Assembly (NCBI GenBank): GCA_948567375.1
Contig: OX419760.1
Coordinates: 11,222,001-11,286,000 of the forward strand
Source of the DNA: Lunularia cruciata
Taxonomy: Eukaryota > Streptophyta > Marchantiopsida > Lunulariales > Lunulariaceae
Direction: 5' to 3'
DNA: 64,000 nucleotides
The notes beneath the pieces are model-generated. The model saw nothing but the letters and a program-made list of their open reading frames with translations, was not told the origin of the DNA and searched no databases. The position numbers were made by a program, and so were the translations under genes. Each line of letters opens with the position of its first letter. Within the stretch, counting starts at the first letter, position 1. Positions 46,079 through 57,693 of the stretch are shown here, in pieces.

Positions 46079-46309
46079 CTTAACCTCTCACTATATTTCT
46101 TTCTCTCAATTTTTTTCTCTTTTCTTTTCTCTCACTCTATTACTAATAGAGTATATACATGACTTACACCATCTGAGAATAATTCACTCTAGGGAACACA
46201 AAAGGTTCAGGTTGCTCCAAGATTTCTATAGCAACATCAAATCCTAGAGTGCATATTAATCAAACTCTCATGGATAGTTTATTCATAAGTTGAAAGATTA
46301 TCTCCATCA

Positions 46310-46976
46310 CTAATCTTGAGAACTAGCTGATGAAGGTGGTAGTATTTTTGTAACTGTACTAAGACTCTCTCCAAGATCCTTCACCAAAGTCTCCAAAAGT
46401 GCTTTTACTCCACTACACTCATGTCCTTTTGGAAGTCCTTCCACTCCACAAACCTCACACAACTCCTTGGTTTTAGATCTTCTCCCTTCTAATCTTGGTG
46501 AAGAAGGTCCAACATGCAAACCCAAGTCAAGTAAGCCTCTCCTTTCCCTCAATCTCTTGCTCTCAAAGGTCAATGGACATGAACTTACCTTATATCCCTT
46601 CTCTCCACATAGAAAGCACTTAGACTCACTCTTTCCTCCAAGTGGTGTAGATTTTTGGATCCTCTCAACACTCTCTTCAAATTCTATTGTAAACTTTATT
46701 TTTCTCAAAACCACCCCTACAATCACTTCAAACCCTTGGGGAACCTTGCATAATCTCAATTTCCACTCTTGATGACCCTCCATGTTCCCAAGGTGAATCT
46801 AAACACTCAAACATGCTTTTTGTTGATCTCAAACTCCTCATGCATGAGATCTCCACTCTGCAGAATTGACACTTCCTCACAATGTCACTCAAATCTCCCA
46901 GCCAGTATGTCACAGTCCTCTGAAATTTTTCACACTTGATCACAACTCTAGGGCGTCCCTCCTTGCAAAATTTCAA
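46310..46976 (-). pseudogene. Extra zinc-knuckle ORF upstream of gag (GLU-B ORF1)
   Basis: Lies between the 5' LTR and gag on the same strand. The main frame (46310-46783) contains CFLCGEKGYKVSSC (CCxC-type knuckle, His replaced by Tyr) and CEVCGVEGLPKGHECSG, a second Cys/His cluster, and ends in a Leu/Ser-rich tail. A neighbouring frame (46728-46976: KFQRTVTYWLGDLSDIVRKC) seems to be its N-terminal part after one frameshift. GLU-A keeps only the C-terminal half. ORFs before gag are known in Ogre-type Ty3/gypsy elements; whether this one is related I cannot say. Confidence 0.55.
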
Positions 46977-47619
46977 ATCTTTTCATTGAGCCATTTGGCC
47001 TAGACACCTTTGTATTCAGCACACATATTTCAGATTTGGTCTCAAAACCACCCCCTCACTTCAAAAACTCATAACTCAATGCGCAAGAACGATCTCTCTC
47101 TAATTTTTGTGGCAGCAGGTAGGATACAATGCACTGAATTTCCTTAAAAGTTTTCAGGACAATTCATTGAAAATTGAAGAAATGGCAGACTTTGTACAAT
47201 TTTCTAGAGAGCATGCAGTTGCGTAAGCACTTTACCCTATCAACTTTCAAAAATTCTAGCCCAGTGCACATAGTAGTTTTTACAATAATTTCAAGTGTGC
47301 TAACTAAAAGATAACCCAAGCTATCATGTGTAGAAATTTCAAGTCCAGATCGCAAACTTGAGATTTTGCCCAAAATCACCTTAATCCCCAAAATCTGCAA
47401 TCCACCTCCCACAATCTCTCCAATTCTTCTCATGTGTACAAGATGTACAAAATCACCTCAAAGACATCATAATGAACTACAGGGTATACAAATGGATCTT
47501 GGTTCTGTAACATAAGTTCAGCCCTCTCCTCTCCTAATTTTCTCTCCAAGTGAGCTCTCATAGCCTCCTTCTGCCTAATGTAGAATTGAACGCGGAACAT
47601 TATCTTGCCTTCTAGAGAG

Positions 47620-47637
47620 GTCCTGGCAATGGAACCC
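47620..47637 (-). other. Decayed tRNA-Glu primer-binding site of GLU-B
   Basis: gtcctggcaatggaaccc differs at three positions from the intact site in GLU-A (35728-35745). Two of the changes are CpG to TpG, as expected from methylated-cytosine deamination. Confidence 0.75.
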
Positions 47638-47641
47638 AAAA

Positions 47642-48333
47642 TGTGAGCCGGCTTGTCTCTCACTCAGGATGAACCTCTGATGGCTATTATGGTAGCGCAC
47701 CATGGACTAAGAAGGCAAGGAACCCGAACTCCATCATACTCCTCCAAGGCTAACACTCCAAGGCTCAAGACATCGCTCACTAGAGAACTCAATGAGAGAG
47801 AGATAGTTGCAAATGAAAGGATGTTGAGTACCTCCTCACCCCTTGTTTATATACTTGTGAAATAGTTATGTACCAAAGTTACTAATTACTATAGTAACTC
47901 AAGTTACTATACTAAAAGTCAAGTAAAGTCAAAAAGTAAAAAGGAATATCCATTCACATGGGCATATTCCCCTAAGCATGTGGTCTTATCTTGACCCAAC
48001 CACTAAGTCAAGGATTCCTTCACATGGGCTATCCTTGGACTAAAGAAGAATCCAAAACAAAAAGGCTTGCGGGCCCAAGAGTTCTCAACTCTTTCCTCAA
48101 AGCCAAACACCTAGGAATAATACCAAGTCAACACACTAAAATCCAAAATAGTAGTGCTCATCTTTTCTACTTCTTCTAAAGTAAAGTCCCCTCTATCTTA
48201 GCTATGAATAACTTTAGCTAACCATGACTAATATAGAACCATCCTTTATCTCTATATAAATAATATCTCTTAAGTACTTGTAATACCAAGCTAAATATCA
48301 CAATACCACACACATGCAGAAATGGGTGTTACA
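47642..48333 (-). repeat. 5' LTR of GLU-B
   Basis: 692 bp, the same boundaries as the other two family LTRs. Right flank is CHR-2 leader. Confidence 0.92.
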
Positions 48334-48822
48334 GTCCATCCCGTTCTTACTCTTACACCAATGTAAAAGACCAAGGAGAGAAATAGGAGAGTAGAGTATC
48401 AAAATAGAAAGTCATATTGGAAATGCTCAAGTGAGAAACTTTGAATACCTAGCATGAGTTTGGGCTTTAGTATTTATAGCAAAACAAAACAATGCTCTTG
48501 AGAAGTTTCCAAAGAAACTTCACTTCCTTCTTTAAGCCATCATCTTGGAGTGCAAGCCTAGCCACTTGAGAAGTTGCCAAGGAAGCTTCCTTTTAGAAGC
48601 TGCTTACTTGGCATACAAGCTAGACTAGCTATTGACTTGATGTGCAAGTTACCTATCCTTGGAAGGTTCTTAGAAACTTCTCACCTTAAAGATTATTAGA
48701 TGCTTCTAGCATATTCTTAGCCTTCATAGATTATGCTAATTGTACATATTTTTGCTATATGTAGCTTATTCTACTAACTCTTTAGCTTCTACTAACTCTT
48801 CTACTAATTCCATATTATAACA
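48334..48822 (-). mobile_element. CHR-2 5' LTR and degenerate PBS
   Basis: 48334-48361 is the rest of the CHR-2 leader with a decayed PBS (cttacaccaa). The LTR is 48362-48822 (461 bp; TGTTATAATATGG...TTTTACA in element orientation) with a clean CTATAAATA box near 48471-48479 on the minus strand. Its GAA/TTC trimers have mostly decayed. Confidence 0.78.
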
Positions 48823-49223
48823 TAAAGACAAGGGACATTCTCTATAGAGGATCTCCTATCTTTTTGGAGTGTGATGCTCCAAAGAGATTGCTAGTGACTT
48901 TGCAATGGATTGATTTGCCATTGTTCCTCTTTTGATATTGTGTAAACAATTGTATTGCATGATAATTAGAGAAGTAAAATTATGAAAAAATTATAGTGTA
49001 TGTGCAAATATGCAATAGTAGCATCTATTCTCTTACCACTATTCTAGACATAACAATGAAAAAAATTTGAAATTTTTTTTGCTATACTTACTACCGGCAT
49101 TGTGACCAAGGCGTATGCTATTTATATAGCATTATGGGAAACACTACTTTAGATAGTAAGCAAAAAGGAGTAAACAATATTTTCTATTAGATTCTTGGGC
49201 TAGGTCAAGCATACAACATAGCC

Positions 49224-49310
<87 letters not shown>

Positions 49311-49690
49311 GAGCAATAATCAAGAAGCTATAAATTTGGCTACTGGCTCATTGGGTATTGTAGGAATGATTGCATAATGGAATTTGTCTATCAAATATGT
49401 TTTACAATAAAGATGAGCTTGATATGTAGTAGCATGGAAATTTTCAATGGTATAAACAATTGGGGAAGGGCCTATTGGAAGAAAATTAGCTACTAGGAAT
49501 TTTAGAGAGTAATAGGAATCCAAATCTGGCTATGTGATGGAGAAAAAATCATTCATCAATCTAGTCAAGAAAAACATACATAGAAATTACAACAAATTTC
49601 ATGTGGTTTGGCCAACATTTGCCTATATTACAAACTGCTTAGGATGTTTATTCACTCTTCAATTGTTGATCAAGAACTATCAAAAGTCTC
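48823..49690. other. Non-coding interval
   Basis: AT-rich; nothing recognised except the (TA)n microsatellite at 49226-49307. Confidence 0.5.
49226..49307. repeat. (TA)41 microsatellite
   Basis: 82 bp of uninterrupted TA dinucleotides. A second short TA run lies near 49709-49724. Confidence 0.97.
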
Positions 49691-49699
49691 AATTAACTA

Positions 49700-50162
49700 C
49701 CAATGCTATATATATATATATATAAAATCTTTGTAGCTTCTCATAGGTGCCATTCTTGTGGTCATGTAGTCCTAGAGCCTTCTTGTAGGTCCCACATCCA
49801 TACCCATAGGAGCCATTCTTGTAGATCTCATGCCCGTAAGTCATGCAGTCATGCCCATTGCTTGCAACTCCTAATAGAATCTTGTAGGACATATTTGTCC
49901 TAAACTTCAAGGGAGTGTAATTTCTTTTTAGAGCTTTTTTTTCCATGATCTTGGTGTTTATGCAAAGCCCTTGAGAAGATGTTTCCAATGAAATAAGGCA
50001 CATCTCATTTTCATATGTATTCAGAGAGATATGGGGCCCAACATGAATTATCTTTTTATTCAGTCCCATATATAGACTCTTGTAATATGAAGATCCATCC
50101 TATACTGACTCTTCAACATTCCATAGTGCATTTCTGTAATTAATTAGACTCCACACTTAACA
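49700..50162 (-). repeat. 3' LTR of the Ty1/copia element (left end uncertain)
   Basis: In element orientation the polypurine tract CAAGTGTGAGAT (50164-50175) is followed by TGTTAAGTGTGGAG, the typical plant copia pattern. A TATATATGGG box lies near 50065. The outer end cannot be fixed because no second LTR is in the window; about 49700 is an estimate. Confidence 0.55.
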
Positions 50163-50175
50163 ATCTCACACTTGG

Positions 50176-51960
50176 AGTTTGATAGTACTTGTCATCTAAT
50201 ATACAAGACAAACAATTTAACTTTGAAGTCCAATTGAAACTATGCATTGCTTGAGCTTCTCAATTATGACTACCTTGGTAGACAGATATATGTGGGATTT
50301 CTTACTCTAATAATCTTTACCAAAATCAATATTCCATCATCTATTGATTCACAAATGAAATGATACCTCAATTATATATGTTTTTTCTTGGCATGAACAG
50401 AGGATTCTCTACAAGATTGATAGCACTTTGACTATCACTAAGGATTATATTATAATCTTGTTGCTTGTCTAACTCTACCGTGCATTTTTTCAACCAGATC
50501 ATCTCCTTCTAGCCTTTGAGATAACCATGTACTCAACTTTTGTGGTGGAAAGAGCAACACTCTTCTACAAACAAGACATCAAACTAATTACAATAGTACA
50601 CAAGGTAAAAACATACCCTATAGTGCTCTTTTGATTGTCCAAGTCTCCTCCCAAATCTGCATTAGTGAACCCTCTAAAATAGCATCTTTTTGCTTGCAAA
50701 AAAATGCCTTATCAAATGTATCTTTCAAGCAACATAAAAACCATTTAATTACTTCCCATTGTTCTAACATGAATCTACTTACAACTCCCATTGCATGATC
50801 AATGGCTAGCCTAATTCATACCATTGCATACATCAAACTACCACTTTGATGCATAGGGTATTCTACTCATGTAATCTCTATCTGCATCACTTTTTGGTGA
50901 TTGTTCCTTAGAGAGTTTGAAGTGACTTCCCAAGGAGTGGTTTATAATTTTAGCATTCTAAAGACCAAACTTATCCATCAACTTCTTGATGTAATGCTCT
51001 TGAGACAGCTCATAGTACCTATAGATTCATCTCTTCTAGTCCTCATTCTAAGTATCTATTGTGAAAGACCTTGATCTTTCATTTCAAATACATTAGACAA
51101 TTGGCACTTTAGCTTGTTAATTTCCTTCATGTTGGATCTAAAAACCAACATGTCATCAACATAAAGCACCAAGATGATGTATGAATCAGCAAATGACTAA
51201 ATGTAGCAACAATGGTTTATTTTTCATCTAATGTAACTATTATTGGCCATAAAGCCATCAAACTTCAAGCACCACCGTCAAGTAGCCTACTTCAAACCAT
51301 AGAGACTCTTCTTCAACTTGCAAACCAAGTCGCCTTTGTTTGTGATTTGAAATCCCTAAGGATGTGCAATATAGACATCTTCCTCAAGGTCTCCATGTAG
51401 AAATATTATTTTTATATCTAGCTACTCTAGATACAAATCCTCTGCAATCATAAGACTGAAGACCAATCTGATGGTAGTCATCTTAACTACAATAGAGAAA
51501 ATCTCATTATAGTCTATACCTTTGGTCTATTGAAAACCCTTTGCCACAATTTTGGCCTTGTACCACTTGCTTCCATCATGTTCTTCTTTGATTTTGTACA
51601 CCCATTTGTTCTACAACGCCTTCTTTCCCTTTGGCAACTTGGTCAATGACCAAGTCTCATTCCTTTCTAAGGAAGTCATCTCTTCCTTCATTGCAAGCTC
51701 CCATTGCAATGAGTCTTTCTTTAGCATTGCCTTTGAGTAGCACTTAGGTTCACCATTTTTTAAGGAGTAAGTAATACATGGATGGGGAATACATCTCTCC
51801 TAGTTCTTGCAATCTAGTAGATCTCCTCAAATCAATTGTAGGTATGATTGGATCTAGTATGATCTTGTTGGGTTCTATTTAACTCCTATTTCCTACAACA
51901 TTGTTCTCTAAAATGTCTTCCAACACTACTTTATCTTGATGTTTTGCATTTTTTTTGTAA
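50176..51960 (-). pseudogene. Ty1/copia reverse transcriptase and RNase H
   Basis: Minus-strand fragments: near 51740-51200 an RT with KAKIVAKGF, YNEIFS, LDIKIIFLHGDLEEDVYI, QITNKGDLVCKLKKSLYGLK, and LYVDDMLVF (intact YVDD, about 51135-51174). RNase H begins near 50880 with YPMHQSGSLMYAMVW and HAMGVVSRFM. Single stops are scattered through it. Order IN-RT-RNase H fixes it as copia. Confidence 0.8.
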
Positions 51961-53183
51961 CCTCAAAACCTAATCCAAGCTTATCTTTATACATAACATT
52001 CTCATGGAAAATGACATCTTTACTTCTTAGCACTTTTTCTATTATCTTCATTCCCAAGATGATAACCCATGTCCTTTGGTCTGTAACCAATGAAGAAACA
52101 CTTCTTCAACTTTGAATCAAGCTTGTCCCTATCACAATCTTAAATCCTTGCATATGATACACAACCAAAGGTTCTAAAATGTGAGAGGTTCACCCTTTTA
52201 CTTGATCATTCTCCCTCAAGGATGTTGAATTTCAAAGGAATTGAGGGTCTTCACTTTATAAAGTATATAGTTGTGTTGACTGCATCTGCCCAACATGTTT
52301 TTTGAAACCTGCTTGTAGTCTTGTGCATTTGGCTCTCTCATGAGAGTTCTATTCAAACATTCAGCCACACCATTTTGTTGTGGTGTCTTAGGGATGGTTT
52401 TGATCATTCTGATCCCATTTTTTCCATATACTCTGAACTCATTGCTACTACACTCCACCATTATTTGATTTCAAGCATTTGATCTTCAAACCTGACTGGT
52501 CTTCAACCTCAAGTTTCCATTGCTTGAAAACATTGAACACATCTGACTTATTTTTTAGAAACTAAACGCAAACCTTTTTGGTAGCATCATTTGTGAAGGA
52601 AACATAATAGTGAGATCCTCCAAGAGACTCAAATAAAGTTTGGCCATACACATCTATATGTATCAACTCTAGCTTTCCTACTCTAGGTGCTCTTATAGAC
52701 TTAATGAAAGTAACTCAATTTTACTTTCCCAAAATATATGGTTAGCAAAAGCCAAGTTGAAAAATCTTCAACTCCAAGATCTTGCCATTGAAAGCTAATT
52801 GCTTCATACCCTTCTCACTCATGTGACCAAGTCTTTGGTACCATAAGATTGAAGGATAGATTGCATCAGCAATTGTCATCAAATGGTTTGATCTTCCCAT
52901 AACATACAAGGTTCCAACCTTCTGCCCCTCATGCTAAAATCAGTTTTCCTTGAGTAACCTTCCATTGCATGCTTTCAAAGGATGTTTGATATCCTTCCTT
53001 GTCCAACTTACCTTTGGAAATCAAATTCCTCTTTAATTTAGGGACATATCTTACATTTTTTAATGTCCATATTGACCTTTGAGAGGTCTTCAATTTCACA
53101 TTGCCTTTTCCTTTGATAAACAAGGATTTATCATCAACAAGGTGAACCTTTCCAAGGTTTCTAGCAACAAAGTTGTGCATCAA
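51961..53183 (-). pseudogene. Ty1/copia GAG-pre-integrase and integrase
   Basis: 52929-53183 encodes the protease/GAG-pre-integrase part (NVRYVPKLKRNLISKGKLD), followed near 52810 by WYQRLGHMSEKGMKQLA (His-Cys-type zinc region). The integrase core has HIDVYGQT near 52680, a CLKSNNGG-like segment near 52450 (second Asp lost) and TPQQNGVAECLNRTL near 52360 (Glu). Frames are broken in several places. Confidence 0.82.
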
Positions 53184-53816
53184 CTCTTTACATGGAGTAG
53201 AGTGAAATGATGCACCAAAATCTCTCAGCTAATATTCTACAAGATACTCCACATAGCAAAAAAATGCATCCTCTTCTTTTTTTGCTATGTTCACTTAGTT
53301 CTCCTCCTTTTTTGGACTAATTCTTGAAGTGACCAAGCTTGTTGCAATTCTAGCACATAATTTCTTTGTGCACTTCCTTGCGGCCTATTGACTTACTTCT
53401 CTTTCTTGACTTTGATCTACCATTTTTTCTACTTTGACCTTATTGAGGTCTTTTGCCTCTACTATTAGTAAACAACACTGAAAATTTTGGAGGATTATGT
53501 CTACATATGTCTTCATTAAGAATCAAGTCTTGTATACTCTTAAACTTGAGATCACTTGATCTTGAGGAACTACTCAATGCTATGACTATTAATCCTCAAT
53601 TTTCAAGTAACAAAGATAATAGCGGCAATGCAATCATCATCATCATAGATCCTAATCTTGAAATAATTGAGTTGAAAAAGTTCACATGGTCTTGAATTGA
53701 TGCACTTCTTACATCCTTGTGTTGACTAATATGAGAATCACAAATACCTTGTTTGATGCTAAAGGTTTCTCATATATATTTGATAATGCCTTAATCAATC
53801 TATGAGTGGTTTTGTA
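53184..53816 (-). pseudogene. Ty1/copia gag (truncated by MTP-2)
   Basis: Element orientation: LIKALSNIYEKPLASNKVF (UBN2-type gag), VNFFNSIISRLG, FKSIQDLILNEDICRH, then a damaged knuckle NCNKLGHFKN. The gag N-terminus is missing because the MTP-2 LTR begins at 53817. Confidence 0.75.
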
Positions 53817-54470
53817 TGCATATATACATTGCTACACAACATAAACCACTATCAACATCATACACTATAGAAGCACAAATCACACATAAGTCATACATGA
53901 ACTCTAAAGTGCCACAATAATCAATTATTTCTTCCACTCAAATCTCACTCAAATCAAGTATGCATTCAATCATTCACTCAATTATCTGCCAACAATTGGG
54001 CATTGATTATAGTAAAGCCACACCCACTTTAGCTAAGAGACTCTATTTGATGCTCATTAGCCTTTGTCCACCATAGCCAGGAATTTGAAGGCTCAATATT
54101 AGAGAAGTGAGCTCTCTAGAGCTTCACTTTGAAGGTATACCCTTTTTCTTGACCTAAGTCTCTATCCCTAATGGGACCACTGACGGCACATCCTATGGTG
54201 CAAATGGTACTAGTGATGATGGACCCACCATGTGATTAGTAGCCCTAACATAAAATCAGACTGCCAACAAGTACCATGAGTAGCTACCAAAATACCTATG
54301 ACCACCAACATTACCACTCTAGTGTCCAAGCAACCTAGCTTTGGCACTACAAATGTCATGATAATTATTGTGCATATATACATTGCTACACAACATAGAT
54401 CATTATCAACATCATACACTATAGAAGCACAACTCACACATAAGTCATACATGAACTCTAAAGTGCCTCA
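53817..54470 (-). repeat. 3' LTR of MTP-2 with terminal direct repeats
   Basis: 654 bp, TGAGGCAC...TATATATGCA in element orientation (first base pairs slightly decayed from TGTGGCAC). The outer 100 bp (53817-53916) and inner 100 bp (about 54370-54470) are direct repeats. It lies inside the copia gag. Confidence 0.75.
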
Positions 54471-54639
54471 ATTGCCTTCCTAACTAGCAGTTAGGTCCCT
54501 CTAACTCTAGATAGCCATCTACTCCAAGTGTGTGGTATACCCTATGGTTGCCAAAGATCAAGAGGTCAAATGCTATCGAGCCCCATTGTTTGTTGGATGT
54601 TTACAATCTATACCACATAAAGGGTGAACTAGCTATAGG

Positions 54640-54779
54640 TCAAGTACATCTAGGACATAACCACTCTCCTTGAGAAACCGCCATGAGAAGAGGAGTCAAA
54701 TTTCCATATGCCATCCTCTTAAATAGCTATCACACACCAATATAGTAGTAGCTCTACCAAAAGTTCCACATAGCATACA
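54640..54779 (-). pseudogene. MTP-2 PHD finger remnant
   Basis: Minus strand: CMLCGTFGRATTILVCDSYLR, GWHME, then a stop through a 1-2 base loss; the end resumes SQGEWLCPRCT and TGA (54640-54642). The fourth Cys has become Tyr. Where MTP-1 and MTP-3 have TAG before the Trp, this copy has GAG (Glu). Confidence 0.72.
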
Positions 54780-55014
54780 CTACAAGCCTGCACATACAAG
54801 TGCCAAGCTTGGGTCCATAGTGCTATTAGTTTTTGAAGTGGCATGGCACATGATCCTTCCAAACAACACCATCACGTCCTTCTAACACAAGGACTCTAGA
54901 AGGTAGAACCTCATGCGCTCTCAAGATAGTGAGGCATGTAGTAGCATCAAGTGTCATAGTGCAGTCTATTATAAACATACATAGTCACCTCAATGAAATT
55001 GATGGATTGACGGT

Positions 55015-56401
55015 CTATAACCTCCTCCTTGAATAGTAGCATAGTACAAGGTATCTTTTTTGAGCAATTGCCAAGTTCTCAAAAGCCATCATCATCACTC
55101 TTTGAAAGATTTCTACCCATTGAGAACATGTTCTCACCCATACATCTAAATCATCCAAGTCTAAACTATAGTAGCATCTTGACAAATGGTTATAGGTAAA
55201 TCTGGATTTTGTCCATGAAGTAAAAAGTAAGGAAAGAAGGATGCTAAAGAGGCTTGTTGGTTGAACCGGTAGCCCATGGCCAACCAAGGTAACTAGAGAT
55301 CCCAATCTCCCAAGTAGTGTAATACTCTGAGGACAAGAGAACACTTCAAGAGAGAAAACAAAAATTTCATACTCAATCCTTTGATGCCCCAAAGGAGCAC
55401 CTTCTCTTTATTATATAGCAAAGAGTATCTCCTCAAAGGAAGCTCCACCCTTGGATCAGATACATGGATTGGCGAATGTCAGCAAGCTCCATCCTTGGAT
55501 TAGTTGTTTGGATGGGTGACATGTCAATCCTTGTCCTATCTAGTTGGTCAAATGAGTTTGACCAAAGGAAACCTTTCAAGAATCTTCTTGTAGGAAGCTA
55601 AAAATTGCATGGGTAAGGTACCATTGGAAAGCTCTCAACAAGAAAAATTGTGGGGGGAGAAGGCAAGCCTTATCATTACTTGAGGGGGGAGAAACTTTCC
55701 ATTTTTGAGGTCTAATTCATCAGTTTAGGCCTCCAAAAATGGCTTTAAAGTTTTCAAGCTATTTTTAGCTTTTGCCTTATTAGTAAAAGTGATCTTTTGG
55801 TGATATCTCTATCTGATCTATGTGTGTAACATCCTTCCAGATGTCACCACCCCAAGTTTCACCTCTAGATCATATGTCTAGTTATTGATTCTAAAGTCTT
55901 CCAAGCATGTTTTGGTTTTTGGTCTATTTGTAAAAGTACTCTTTTGGTGATACGTCTATCTGATCTACTTAGTCCATCATGTATAAGATCCTCCTAGATG
56001 TTACCAAACCAAATTTCATCTCTAGATCATGGGTCTAGCTATTGGTATTACAAGTAGCCTCTTTACAAACTATACTTATCCAATCCTCTCTTCATTATCT
56101 GAACTACTCTCTACTAAACCATCTACCTCTTGTTGATCTCAAAAATTAGTATGATGATCAATCAAGACCTTGTCACACAAGCCCTAAAACTACCCCAAGA
56201 ATTTTGTACCCTAATTGGTCAAAACCTCAACTGGTGCATCATAATAACTAAGAACCCAATCCAAGAACAGGTAAGTTGTCCCTTCACTAGACTTATCAAG
56301 AAGTGCCACCAACTCAATCCATTTGGGGAAGTTCTCCACCATAACTAAAACATATTGATGATGTCTCATAATCAACATAAAGGTCAAGCAAAGTCCAAAC
56401 T
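55015..56401 (-). pseudogene. MTP-2 integrase, split by a solo LTR
   Basis: Minus strand. The right part (56053-56401) holds the catalytic core: HHQYVLVMVENFPKWIELVAL and a following core segment; homology to MTP-1 ends at 56401. The left part (55015-55317) holds FTYNHLSRCYYS, DLDDLDVWVRTCSQ and AFENLAIAQ. Joining 55317 to 56058 gives the uninterrupted order seen in MTP-1 at 58235-58250. Confidence 0.78.
55318..56052 (-). mobile_element. Solo LTR (family SOL, copy 2) with perfect 5-bp TSD
   Basis: 735 bp, terminal TGTAATAC/GTATTACA, flanked by AGTAG at 55313-55317 and 56053-56057. MTP-1 preserves the empty site (aagcggcctctctac near 58241). Contains TATATAATAAAG near 55420 on the minus strand and an internal ~140-bp duplication of its 5' end (the SOL start pattern recurs within). 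Confidence 0.93.
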
Positions 56402-56730
56402 TGTAATACCAATAGCTAGATATATTATCTAGAGGTGAAAATTGGCTTGGTAACATCTAGAAGGATGTTGTGTATGATGGGCTAGGTAGATCAAATAGAG
56501 ATGTCACCAAAAGAGTACTTTTCCTAATAGGGTAAAAACTAAAAATAGCTTGAAAACTTCAAAGTCAATTTTGGAAGTCTAAATGGATGAATTAGACCTC
56601 AAAAATGAAGACCTACTTAGTTACTTTCATCAAGAGTTTTCCAATGGTACCTCACTGATTTTGAGCCTCCTTCAATAAGATTCCCTAAAGATTTCCTCTA
56701 GTCAAATTTGACCAACTAGATAGGATATCG
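56402..56730 (+). mobile_element. Truncated SOL-family LTR (copy 3)
   Basis: Starts TGTAATACC at 56402 inside MTP-2 and aligns with the first part of the other two SOL LTRs until 56725-56730, where the MTP-1 LTR starts. The rest is expected beyond the far end of MTP-1. Confidence 0.78.
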
Positions 56731-57384
56731 TGTGTATATACATTGATACACAACATACATCGCTGTCAACATCATACACTATAGAAGCACAACTCACACA
56801 TAAGTCATACATAAACTCTAAAGTGCTACAATAATCAGGTTGTTTACAACTCAAATCAACTAAACTTAGATCAATACTTGATCTAATTCTCAACAACTTG
56901 CCAACAACAGGGCACTGATTACAATCAAGCCACACCCACTCTAGCAAAGAGAATCTAGGTGATGCTTGCTAGCTTTCTGTCCACTCTAGCTAGGAACTCA
57001 AAGGCTCAACATCAGAGAAGTGAGCTCTTTGGAGTTGCACTTCCAAGGTATACTCCTGATTTTGACCTAGGTCTCATCCCAACAGTCCTGTTGATGGCAC
57101 ACCCGATGGTGCGGACGATGCAAGTGACGGTGGGCCCGACCATGAAGTCAGTACCCTAAACACAAAATCTGACCGTCAAAAAGTAGTCTATGAGTAACTA
57201 CCAAAATGCCTCTAACTACTTTCACTAGAACTCCAGTGTCCAAGCAATCTAGATGTGACACTACAAATGGCATGACAACTGTCATGCGTATAAACATCAC
57301 TACACAACATACATTGCTGTCAACATCATACACTATAGAAGCACAACTCACACATAAGTCATACATAAACTCTAAAGTGCCACA
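56731..57384 (-). repeat. 3' LTR of MTP-1 with terminal direct repeats
   Basis: 654 bp, TGTGGCAC...TATATACACA in element orientation (TGTG/CACA ends). Direct repeats of 100-101 bp at 56731-56830 and 57284-57384. The purine run AGCTAGGGGGTGAT precedes it on the inner side. Confidence 0.78.
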
Positions 57385-57552
57385 ATCACCCCCTAGCTTG
57401 TGGTTAGGTCCCTCTAACTCCAGATAGCCATCTATTCCAAGTATACAATATACACTCTGATGGGCAAAGATCAGGAGGCCGGGTGCTATGGAGCCCCATT
57501 GTTAGTTGCTTGCTTGCAATCTTTACCATACAAAGAATTAACTAGCTACAGG

Positions 57553-57693
57553 TCAAGTACATCTAAGACATAACCACTACCCTTGAGCAACCACCATGAG
57601 GGGAGGAGTCATACATGCCATATGCCATCCTCTTGAACAACTATCACACACTAACATAGTAGCAATTCCACCAGAAGAGCCACATAACATACA
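57553..57693 (-). pseudogene. PHD finger at the C-terminus of the MTP-1 polyprotein
   Basis: Minus strand, in frame with the integrase C-terminus. CMLCGSSGGIATMLVCDSC, then RGWHMACMTPPLMVV, AQG, a TAG (57577-57579), WLCLRC, T, TGA. All eight zinc ligands of a C4HC3 PHD finger are present (C-x2-C, C-x2-C, H-x2-C, C-x2-C), with the conserved Trp before the last pair. The TGA directly after the last Cys-Thr is shared by all three MTP copies, so the PHD is the natural end of the polyprotein. Family knowledge: PHD fingers read the methylation state of the histone H3 tail; use in integration targeting is inference. Confidence 0.82.

Larger units (their letters stand above)
40529..48333 (-). mobile_element. 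Full-length Ty3/gypsy element GLU-B
   Basis: 7805 bp with two LTRs (691 and 692 bp). Minus-strand order: 5' LTR, PBS, extra zinc-knuckle ORF, gag, protease, RT, RNase H, integrase, polypurine tract CCGGAGGTAAA, 3' LTR. The host sequence on both sides is one chromovirus leader: joining 40528 to 48334 restores the order seen at 40281-40330. Flanks TATCA and GTCCA look like a drifted ATCCA target duplication. Several stops and one frameshift make it non-autonomous. Confidence 0.92.

Noticed and set aside
49703-49903. His/Ser/Cys-rich plus frame (repeated CRSH, HSCR)
   Set aside because: It falls within the probable copia LTR and reflects a short degenerate tandem repeat there, not a metal-binding protein.
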